Positions 7,982 to 14,451 of a stretch of 64,000 nucleotides of DNA are shown in pieces. The DNA is from CAWJNF01 sp963844235 (GTDB lineage Bacteria > Actinomycetota > Thermoleophilia > Gaiellales > Gaiellaceae), in assembly GCA_963844235.1 (NCBI GenBank), contig CAWJNF010000008.1:1054001-1118000 (forward strand), written 5' to 3'. The position numbers were made by a program, and so were the translations under genes. Under the pieces are notes generated by a model that did no database searches, was not told the DNA's origin, and was given only the letters and a program-made list of their open reading frames with translations. Position 1 is the first letter of the stretch, and the number at the start of each line of letters is the position of its first letter.

Positions 7982-9270
7982 CGGAGCGCCGCGAAGCTCT
8001 GAACGGGACGGGAGCGGCCGAGCTCGATCTCGGGCAGCTCGGCGAGCCTGAAGGCCACGCTCGCGCTCGCGGTCGCCACGTCGGTCGTCCGGTCGGCGTC
8101 GACGTAACGGAGCACGTCTCCGGCGCTGTGGTAGTACGGGTGCTGCGGCGGATAGCGCCAGAGCCAGCAGGAGGGCACACCCGCGTCGATGAACGGGTTG
8201 TGGTCGCCCCAGGCGTAGAGGCTCGCGTCGAGCTCGCCCTCCGCCTCCCAGCCGGTGCGGGCGGCAGCATTACGCGCGAACGGGGCCATGGCTGCGTCCG
8301 CGACGACCACCCGCCGGCCCGGGAACGGCAGGCCGAGCGCGTCGAGGTTGACCATGCCCACGGTGCGCTCGTTCTCGTCGCGGTGGCGGGTGACGTAGCT
8401 GTAGGCGCCCCAGGCCGCGAGCTCCTCGACGGCGAAGGCCGCGAGGACGACGGTTCGCCGCGGAGCCAGGCCCCGCCACGCGCGGGCGAGCTCGAGCAGC
8501 GATGCAACCCCGGTGCCGTTGTCGGCGGCGCCCGGGCCTTCGAGCTGGGTGTCGTAGTGAGCGCCCACGACGACGCGCTGGTCGGTGTGCCCCGGAATCT
8601 CGCCGAGCACGTTTGCCGCGTCCTTCTCGACGTAGCGTGCCCGGTGCTCGACGCGAATCCGTACCGGGCCCGCCGTCATGAGACTCAGCAGCCTTCTCGC
8701 CGCATGCGCCTCGATGGTTACGCCCGGGAACGGCAGGACGCGGCCCTCCCAGGGCGGCTCGAGGCCGGTCGGGTAGAAGGAGACCGGGAAGTGACCGACC
8801 AGCCCGTCCGGCGTGTCGCCGACGTTCACGAGCGCGGCCACGCCCTTCTCGGCCAGCTGTGGCGCCACGAGCCAGGTGTGGTACGAGTGTGCGACGGCGA
8901 CGCGGCCGGCGAGGTCCACGCCGCTCTGCTCGATCGCCTCCACGTCCTCCGGCCGGCAGGCTCCGAGGTAGACGCCCTCACCCTCGACGACCCCATCGGC
9001 GGAGTACTGCAGCCCGGCGCAGGGAAGCTCGGCGCCGTCCGCGAGGACCGTGCACGACGACACCTCGGGCTCGTAGCCGAGGTAGCGGAACTCCTCGAGG
9101 CGGACGTTCGCGAGGCCCGCGCCCGAGAGCTCCTCGGAGACGAGCTCGCGGCACCTCGCCTCGCCGGGCGTCCCGGCGAAGCGATTCCCGAGCGCAACGA
9201 TGCGCTCTAGCGTCCCCCAGAGGCCGGCGGGATCGAGCGCCGGCATAGGCTCGGGCGCTTCCGGGCTCAA
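7978..9270 (-). CDS. M28 family zinc aminopeptidase with PA domain
   Basis: A 430-residue co-catalytic zinc exopeptidase. All M28 ligands are visible: His in VVGAHYDTQ, the bridging Asp in GAADNGTG, the catalytic Glu-Glu in FAVEELAAWG, Asp in NLDALG and His in PYYHSAGD. A PA-like insert (about 85-205) lies between the N-terminal lid and the metal core, as in many M28 aminopeptidases. No signal peptide is apparent at MSPEAPEPMPALDPAG, so it is probably cytoplasmic or non-classically exported. Four-nt overlaps on both sides tie it tightly to the upstream cupin and the downstream cyclotransferase-like gene. Confidence 0.88.
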   Translation of the reverse strand: MSPEAPEPMPALDPAGLWGTLERIVALGNRFAGTPGEARCRELVSEELSGAGLANVRLEEFRYLGYEPEVSSCTVLADGAELPCAGLQYSADGVVEGEGVYLGACRPEDVEAIEQSGVDLAGRVAVAHSYHTWLVAPQLAEKGVAALVNVGDTPDGLVGHFPVSFYPTGLEPPWEGRVLPFPGVTIEAHAARRLLSLMTAGPVRIRVEHRARYVEKDAANVLGEIPGHTDQRVVVGAHYDTQLEGPGAADNGTGVASLLELARAWRGLAPRRTVVLAAFAVEELAAWGAYSYVTRHRDENERTVGMVNLDALGLPFPGRRVVVADAAMAPFARNAAARTGWEAEGELDASLYAWGDHNPFIDAGVPSCWLWRYPPQHPYYHSAGDVLRYVDADRTTDVATASASVAFRLAELPEIELGRSRPVQSFAALR

Positions 9271-9647
9271 TCCTCGAGGATCTCCGCCGCGGAGTCGGCC
9301 GGAGCGCCGTAGATCCAGATCAGGCCGTCCCCGTCGCTCTCGTTCATGAGCTTGAGCGTCGTTCCCGGCTCGACGACCACGATCGAGCGCGGCGGTAGCT
9401 CGTGCCGATCGCCCCCGTCGCCGAGCAGCATCGTGAACGTCCCCTCGTGGACGAAGAAGACCTCCTCCTGCGTCACGGGGCGGTGCTTGCGACCCTGGGC
9501 TCCCGCCGGGTACTTCCAGAGGTGCGCGCGCGAATGAGCCATGTTCGCGTGGAGCGGAACCTCGACGATGCGCCGGACTGGCTCCTCGGGCCGCCAGCTC
9601 GGCGGCTCGAACTGCTGGTCGTCTGGACGCAGAACGGTGTAGCCCAC
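9267..9647 (-). CDS. Single-domain cupin protein
   Basis: A 126-residue small cupin. The barrel signature reads RKHRPVTQEEVFFVHEGTFT (metal-binding His, Glu) followed by the second motif around RSIVVVEPGTTLKLMNES. The second histidine of the classical motif is not evident, so metal binding is unsure. GTG 9647 is supported by GAGGAGAGGAG upstream. It is the first gene of the operon with the M28 peptidase. Such cupins may be isomerases, dioxygenase-like or binding proteins; no substrate can be inferred. Confidence 0.78.
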   Translation of the reverse strand: MGYTVLRPDDQQFEPPSWRPEEPVRRIVEVPLHANMAHSRAHLWKYPAGAQGRKHRPVTQEEVFFVHEGTFTMLLGDGGDRHELPPRSIVVVEPGTTLKLMNESDGDGLIWIYGAPADSAAEILED

Positions 9648-9674
9648 GGGTGCGCTCCTCTCCTCGGCCTGACA

Positions 9675-9736
9675 GCGGGGCGGATGAGACCCGCCCCTGC
9701 GGACGTGATCCGGCCCCTACAGCCTACGAGGGGCCG
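9675..9736. repeat. REP-like palindromic repeat (partial copies)
   Basis: Between the cupin gene and the racemase lie two imperfect copies of a unit resembling GGATGAGATACGGCCCCTAC, which is one arm of the element at 56484-56576. The second copy forms a hairpin of its own: CGGCCCCT (9711-9718) with AGGGGCCG (9729-9736), ending 1 nt before the racemase -10 box. It occupies the whole upstream region of both divergent genes. Confidence 0.5.
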
Positions 9737-9737
9737 A

Positions 9738-9743
9738 TACGCT
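9738..9743 (+). promoter_or_regulatory. Probable leaderless -10 box (TACGCT)
   Basis: TACGCT ends 6 nt upstream of GTG 9750. There is no ribosome-binding site, so the start codon probably lies at or very near the 5' end of the transcript. Confidence 0.55.
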
Positions 9744-9749
9744 CGTGAC

Positions 9750-10880
9750 GTGAGCACACGTACGGCCTGGGCCGAGATCGATCTCGGGGCGCTCGCGGCG
9801 AACTACCGCGAGCTCGCCCGGCGCCTGCGGCCGGGCGTCGCCGTGATCGCGTCGGTGAAGGCGAACGCCTACGGGCACGGCGCGGTCGAGGTCGCGCGGG
9901 TCCTTTCCGCCGAGGGCGCCGACTGGCTGGCCACGGGTACCTTCGAGGAGGCGGTGGCGATCCGCGAGGCGGGCGTTCCTACGCCGATCCTGCTACTCGC
10001 CGGCGCCCCCGCCGCCGCGATGGCGGACGTGGTCGCACGCGGTTTCGAGCCCACGGTGCACGACCTCACCTCGGCTCGAGCCGTGTCGGAGGCCGCGACC
10101 GTGTCGGAGGCCGCGACGGCCCCCACCCCGGTCTGGATCAAGGTCGATGCGGGCCTCGGCAGGCTCGGCGTCCCCATCGAGGAGGCGGAGGAGTTCGTGC
10201 GAAGCGTCGCCGGGCTGCGGGGCATCAGCGTGCGGGGCGTCTACACGCACCTGCCGTTCGTCGACCGCGCCGGCCTCGATTGGGCCGACGCCAGGCTGCC
10301 GGCTTTCCGAACGCTTGTCAGTGCCCTGGCGCATGCCGGCCTCCAGCCGGAGGTCACCCAGGCGCTGTCGAGCGCCGGCATCCTGGCCGGCCTCGAGGAC
10401 GGTTGCACCGCAGTCTGCCCCGGACACGTCCTCTACGGCCTGCCGCCGTCCTCGCCCGAGGCCGTGGACTACTCGGCGTTCCAGCCGGTGCTGCGGGCCG
10501 TCAAGACGCGGGTGCTGCAGGTCACGCCGCACGCCGCCACGCGCACCGCGGGGGTCGGCGGGCAGGTCGAGCTCGCGGCTGGCGCGGTCACCGGAGTCGT
10601 CTCGTTCGGGCGCACGGACGGCTACCGGGGAGCCGTCGCGGGCCGGCAGGCGTTCGCGCTCGTGCACGGTCGCCGGGTCCCGGTCCGCGGCGTGTCGCTC
10701 GAGCACACGACGCTCGACCTCACCGGCGTCGACGCCGCTGTGGGCGACGAGGTCGTCGTCCTGGGCACGCAGGGGAGCGAGACGATCTCCGCGACCGAGA
10801 TCGCGTCTTGGCAGGCTGCGAGCGCCGACGACGTCGTCCTGGCCTTCGACCGCAAGCTGCCGCGCACATACGTCGTGTAG
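9750..10880 (+). CDS. Alanine-racemase-like PLP fold-III enzyme, second catalytic Tyr replaced
   Basis: A 376-residue homologue of alanine racemase: a PLP-binding TIM barrel plus a C-terminal beta domain. The PLP lysine is in VIASVKANAYGHG (Lys37) and the conserved arginine in DAGLGRLG (Arg138). Where alanine racemases have PIGYADG, with the tyrosine (Tyr265 in the Geobacillus enzyme) that acts as second acid/base, this protein reads VSFGRTDG, putting Arg288 at that place. The usual CMDQ motif is replaced by SLEH. The protein may therefore be another amino-acid racemase, a lyase/aldolase or a PLP protein with altered chemistry rather than cell-wall alanine racemase. It is followed by an N-carbamoyl amidase, a pairing reminiscent of hydantoin racemase/carbamoylase systems. 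A six-codon tandem duplication (VSEAAT twice, 10083-10118) sits in the barrel. Confidence 0.8.
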   Translation: MSTRTAWAEIDLGALAANYRELARRLRPGVAVIASVKANAYGHGAVEVARVLSAEGADWLATGTFEEAVAIREAGVPTPILLLAGAPAAAMADVVARGFEPTVHDLTSARAVSEAATVSEAATAPTPVWIKVDAGLGRLGVPIEEAEEFVRSVAGLRGISVRGVYTHLPFVDRAGLDWADARLPAFRTLVSALAHAGLQPEVTQALSSAGILAGLEDGCTAVCPGHVLYGLPPSSPEAVDYSAFQPVLRAVKTRVLQVTPHAATRTAGVGGQVELAAGAVTGVVSFGRTDGYRGAVAGRQAFALVHGRRVPVRGVSLEHTTLDLTGVDAAVGDEVVVLGTQGSETISATEIASWQAASADDVVLAFDRKLPRTYVV

Positions 10881-10883
10881 CGT
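10878..10883 (+). promoter_or_regulatory. Leaderless -10 box formed partly by a stop codon (TAGCGT)
   Basis: TAGCGT includes the TAG stop of the racemase-like gene and ends 6 nt before GTG 10890 of the M20 hydrolase. No ribosome site precedes that GTG. This suggests the amidase can be transcribed on its own. Confidence 0.45.
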
Positions 10884-10889
10884 GAGCGC

Positions 10890-12149
10890 GTGGCTGCGGC
10901 GTACGTCGGAATCGACCGCGAGAAGAGCGCTGCCCGGATCAGCTCGGACGTCGAGACGCTCTCGGGGCCGGACTACACGCTGTCCTCAGAGGCGATCCGC
11001 CGCTATGCCTACACGGAGGTCTACGAGAACACCCTGCGCTACTTCACGGGCGAGCTCGAGCGCATCGGCTTCACGGTCGAGCGGGACCCTGTCGCCAACC
11101 TCATCGCCCGCAACAGGCCGAAGGGCGAGACGGTGTTCGGGGTCGGCTCGCACTGCGACAGCAACCGAAACGGCGGCAGGTGGGACGGCACGCTGGGCGT
11201 CGTCATCGGACTCGAGGCCTGCCGGCTGAACGAGGAGCTCGGGCTCGGCCTGCCCCTGACGCTGATCTCCTTCCTCGAGGAGGAGGGCTCGGGCTTCAAC
11301 GTCGGCCTGCTCGGCAGCCGCATCGTCGCCCAGCGCGTGACCGAAGAGGATCTCAAGGAGACGATTCGGGCGATCGACGACGGGCGCAGCTTCTGGGAGC
11401 ACGCCGCCGACGCCGGCTGTGACCCGGCTCGCTGGCGCGAGTGCGTCCACCTCCTCGACGATCTCGCCGGCTGGATCGAGCCGCACATCGAGCAGGGCAG
11501 GGTCCTGCAGGACACGGGAAACCGGATCGGCGTCGTCGACGCCATCTCCGGGGTGCACTGGACGGACGTGACAGTGCACGGCCGCGGCGATCATGCCGGC
11601 GCCACGCCGATGGACTTCCGGCTCGACCCGACCACGGTGATGGCGGAGTCCATCCTCGAGCTCGAGCGGCTCGCGCGCGAGGCCGGGACGGGCACCGTCG
11701 GCACGGTCGGCGAGATCGACGTGACGCCGGGGCTGATCAACGCGATCGCCGAGCGCATCCGCTTCTCCGTGGACATACGGGCGGTCGATCCCGACGTCTT
11801 CGAGAAGGTGACCCGCGACATCGTGGCATTCGCCGAGCGGGCGGCGCAGGACCGCGGGATGCGCACCGAACACGTACGGCGCCAGCACGCGCTGCCGACG
11901 CCGATGGGCCCCGGCGTCGTCGCCGCGCTCGAGCAGGCCGCCGCGCAGGGCGGCGAGCCGTTCCTGCGAATGTCCTCCGGGGCGGGCCACGACACGATGT
12001 GCATCGCCGACCGCGTGCCGAGCGCGATGCTCTTCGTCCCCTGCAAGGACGGCATCAGCCACCATCCCGCCGAGGACGCGAAGCCCGAGGATGCCGCCGT
12101 TGCCGTCGAGGTCGTGCTGAACGCGATCCGCACGCTCGCGTCAGCCTGA
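10890..12149 (+). CDS. M20 family N-carbamoyl-amino-acid/allantoate amidohydrolase
   Basis: A 419-residue zinc hydrolase of the allantoate amidohydrolase / N-carbamoyl-L-amino-acid hydrolase / beta-ureidopropionase group. Metal and catalytic motifs are GVGSHCDSNRNGG, then WDGTLGV (bridging Asp), ISFLEEEGSGF, PHIEQGRVL, the dimerisation-domain block GRGDHAGATPMDFRLDP, SGAGHDTM and the terminal histidines of GISHHPAE. It hydrolyses a carbamoyl or ureido group, giving ammonia, CO2 and an amine. A second copy with the same start block (IDRE..AARI, LxGPDYT) is at 27412. It converges with the DHOD-like gene, stop codons 6 nt apart; DHOD-like plus carbamoylase would fit reductive pyrimidine breakdown, but allantoate is equally possible. 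Confidence 0.88.
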   Translation: MAAAYVGIDREKSAARISSDVETLSGPDYTLSSEAIRRYAYTEVYENTLRYFTGELERIGFTVERDPVANLIARNRPKGETVFGVGSHCDSNRNGGRWDGTLGVVIGLEACRLNEELGLGLPLTLISFLEEEGSGFNVGLLGSRIVAQRVTEEDLKETIRAIDDGRSFWEHAADAGCDPARWRECVHLLDDLAGWIEPHIEQGRVLQDTGNRIGVVDAISGVHWTDVTVHGRGDHAGATPMDFRLDPTTVMAESILELERLAREAGTGTVGTVGEIDVTPGLINAIAERIRFSVDIRAVDPDVFEKVTRDIVAFAERAAQDRGMRTEHVRRQHALPTPMGPGVVAALEQAAAQGGEPFLRMSSGAGHDTMCIADRVPSAMLFVPCKDGISHHPAEDAKPEDAAVAVEVVLNAIRTLASA

Positions 12150-12155
12150 CGCGAG

Positions 12156-13193
12156 CTACCGCGCGGCGGAGACCTTCGTGCCCGTCTCGGCGTATCCCGC
12201 GCCGGCGGACTTGCCGCCGCGCCGGCGTGTGAGCTCGCTCTCGTAGCTCTCCACGCGGCGGAGCACGCGCACGAGCGCCTGCGCCTTCAGCGGCGAGGCG
12301 AGGTAGCCGGGCCAGCTCGCGAGGAACGCCTCCGAGCCGATGCTGACGGCGTCCGCGCCGGCCCAGAAGTACTCGCGGGCGTCGTCGAAGGTCGCGATGC
12401 CGCCGGTCGCGATGATCGGAAGTCGGATGCCCCCCTCGCGCAGCTCGGAGACGACCCGCAGGCAGATCGGCTTGATACAGCGACCGCTCATGCCGCCGTA
12501 GCGGTTCGTCATGAACGGCTGCCCGGTCTCCGGGTCGAGGCGCAGGCCCTTCACCGTGTTGACGGCGGTGAGGGCCGCGACACCGCGCTCCTCGGCAAGC
12601 CGGGCAATCGCGAGGTAGTCGGAGTCGGGCGAGAGCTTGAGGATGACCGGGTGCCGGCTCATGGGGACGGCCTCGGTCAGGACCTCGTCGATGATCTCGT
12701 CGAAGCCGAAGTTGACGTTGTGACAGGAGACGTTGAGCTCGACAGCCGCGATCTCGCCCGGCGCGACGTGCTCGTTCACGTAGCCGACGAGCCGGCTGAA
12801 CTCCTCGGCGGAGAAGCCGCCGAGCGAGACGATCCGGTTGAGGTGGCTCGTGCGCGGGTGGTACTCCCGGAAGTAGGCCTCGACGCCGATGTTCGACCAG
12901 CCGAAGGCGTTCATCCAGCCGGCGTCGATCTGCCGGAGTGCGCCAGAGTAACGGCGTAGAAGGCCCGGCCAGTCGCGCACGCGCCAGTCGGTCCGGGTCG
13001 TGAAGTGGCCCTCCCGCGGCTCGTACGTCATCGTCCTCGTGGTCACGGCGCCGAAGCGCTCGAGCGGCAGAAACTGCCCGACCGGGCTCATCCCGTAGGG
13101 GAAGAAGCCGCTCTGCGGTTTCGCCCCGTAGCCGAGCAGGCTCGCCGAGGTGACGACCCGGTTCCGGAGGCGAACGCCGTTCAGGTCGAGCAT
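12156..13193 (-). CDS. Dihydroorotate/dihydropyrimidine dehydrogenase-like FMN protein
   Basis: A 345-residue class-1-like DHOD fold (FMN TIM barrel). Visible are the N-terminal MLDLNGVRLRNRVVTSAS, the catalytic cysteine in ELNVSCHN, the lysine in VILKLSPD, the NTVKG flavin/substrate segment, RYGGMSGRCIKPI, and the phosphate-binding IIATGGIATFDDA with GADAVSIGS. The cysteine base is shared by class 1 DHODs and PreA. The GGxSGxxIKPI and GGI blocks resemble PreA, the flavin subunit of NAD-dependent dihydropyrimidine dehydrogenase, more than pyrimidine-biosynthetic PyrD, but no iron-sulfur domain is present. The start is ATG 13193: a TAGTGT box ends 7 nt upstream. It lies beside catabolic genes, so a role in N-heterocycle reduction or oxidation is likelier than biosynthesis. 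Confidence 0.78.
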   Translation of the reverse strand: MLDLNGVRLRNRVVTSASLLGYGAKPQSGFFPYGMSPVGQFLPLERFGAVTTRTMTYEPREGHFTTRTDWRVRDWPGLLRRYSGALRQIDAGWMNAFGWSNIGVEAYFREYHPRTSHLNRIVSLGGFSAEEFSRLVGYVNEHVAPGEIAAVELNVSCHNVNFGFDEIIDEVLTEAVPMSRHPVILKLSPDSDYLAIARLAEERGVAALTAVNTVKGLRLDPETGQPFMTNRYGGMSGRCIKPICLRVVSELREGGIRLPIIATGGIATFDDAREYFWAGADAVSIGSEAFLASWPGYLASPLKAQALVRVLRRVESYESELTRRRGGKSAGAGYAETGTKVSAAR

Positions 13194-13200
13194 CGGCTGC

Positions 13201-13206
13201 ACACTA
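13201..13206 (-). promoter_or_regulatory. Leaderless -10 box (TAGTGT)
   Basis: On the minus strand TAGTGT ends 7 nt before ATG 13193 of the DHOD-like gene. There is no ribosome site between. It decides the start against a longer frame that opens at 13232. Confidence 0.5.
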
Positions 13207-13212
13207 CCCGGA

Positions 13213-13261
13213 GCACCCAACGGAATGACCACTCGCCGACGGGCTTCTTTTCGTTGGGTGC
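13213..13261. repeat. 10-bp inverted repeat in the DHOD-like gene upstream region
   Basis: GCACCCAACG (13213-13222) is repeated inverted as CGTTGGGTGC (13252-13261), 29 bp apart. The repeat lies between the stop of the PrpF-like gene and the -10 box of the DHOD-like gene, so it could be a terminator stem, or an operator pair just upstream of the promoter. Confidence 0.5.
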
Positions 13262-13266
13262 GTCAA

Positions 13267-14451
13267 CTAGGCGCTGACGGCAACGTAGACGAGCCCGGCC
13301 ATGATGCGCCGGGCAGTCCGCTCGATCGCGGCCCGCCGGAGGGTCGGCTCCTCGCCGGAGACGTCGACGTCTACCTCGACCCGCATGACGCCGCCCGGAT
13401 GCGCGATGCGCACGTCGGGTTCCTCGCCGGTGGAGGCGGCCGCATGCTCGGCGACGAGCGTCCCTGGAAGCCGTGCCGCGGTGGCGGTGGCGACGGCGAC
13501 GGTGGTCGCGTAGGCGCCATGGGGGCGCCCCATGGACAGTCCACGACCGGCCAGTGTCGTGTCCGCGGCGCGGACCGAGCGTCCGAGCGAGTCAACGTAG
13601 TCGACGGCCTCCTGCACCGCGTAGACCTTGGGGACGGCGGGAGTCTCGGCGGCGGCCAGCGCGCGATCGGAGACGAGCCCGAGGTGCTCTGCCGCGACAG
13701 CGCGAATCGACGTCAACCGCGTGATCGCCGCCGGCTCCAGGGGCCGCGCGACGAACGCCTCACCCGCCAGCCCGAGCTCGCGAGCAGCGACGAACACGGC
13801 GGGTGCGCCCGCGTCGACGATGGAGACCGTGACCACATCGCCCCCGTCGAGCTCGAGCTGCTCTCGCGGGAGCCCCGTCGGGAGCAACCCCCGGCCCAGG
13901 GTGGCCCCGGTGGCCGAGAAGTCGAGCGCGATCCCCGCGCCGGAGCCCGGGACGCCGGCGATCGTGGCGTCGCCGCTCACTCGGGCACGACCTCCCCAGA
14001 CAGGGACCTCGGCGACGACGAGCCGCCCCGTGTTGACATTGAAGATACGGACCCGGGTGATGGGCTCGTCAGCTGCGACGAGGCCTTCGTCGATCGCGAA
14101 CGGGCCGACGGCCGCGAGCATGTTGCCGCAGTTGCCGCGGTAGTCGACGACCGGATCCTCGATCCGCACCTGGCCGAAGAGGTAGTCGACGTCGGCGCCG
14201 AGGTGGTCCGACCGCGACACGATCGCCACCTTGCTCGTGAGCGGATCGGCTCCGCCGATCCCGTCGATCTGACGGGGGTCGGGGCTTCCGTAGATCGCGA
14301 GAATCACCCGGTCGCGCAGGGTCGGCTCGGTGGGAAGATCTTCCGCGAGCAGAAAGGCGCCCCGGCTGGTCCCGCCACGCATCAGAACGCAGCGGACGGC
14401 GCGCTGGTCGCCCTCGGCGACGGCGGCCTGCCAGCCCATCCCCGAGGTCAT
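13267..14451 (-). CDS. PrpF/4-oxalomesaconate tautomerase family isomerase
   Basis: A 394-residue member of the PrpF family (diaminopimelate-epimerase fold). The N-terminal signature VRCVLMRGGTSRGAF, the GIGGADPLTSKVAIV block and the catalytic DYRGNCGNM are all present; MSMGRPHGAYATT matches the C-terminal catalytic-lobe region. Known members shift double bonds in carboxylated alkenes: aconitate isomerase partner PrpF, 4-oxalomesaconate tautomerase GalD, and 3-methylitaconate isomerase of nicotinate fermentation. The ATG overlaps the stop of the Mo-hydroxylase large subunit by 4 nt (ATGA), so the product of ring oxidation/opening may be the substrate. That link is inference. Confidence 0.88.
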   Translation of the reverse strand: MTSGMGWQAAVAEGDQRAVRCVLMRGGTSRGAFLLAEDLPTEPTLRDRVILAIYGSPDPRQIDGIGGADPLTSKVAIVSRSDHLGADVDYLFGQVRIEDPVVDYRGNCGNMLAAVGPFAIDEGLVAADEPITRVRIFNVNTGRLVVAEVPVWGGRARVSGDATIAGVPGSGAGIALDFSATGATLGRGLLPTGLPREQLELDGGDVVTVSIVDAGAPAVFVAARELGLAGEAFVARPLEPAAITRLTSIRAVAAEHLGLVSDRALAAAETPAVPKVYAVQEAVDYVDSLGRSVRAADTTLAGRGLSMGRPHGAYATTVAVATATAARLPGTLVAEHAAASTGEEPDVRIAHPGGVMRVEVDVDVSGEEPTLRRAAIERTARRIMAGLVYVAVSA

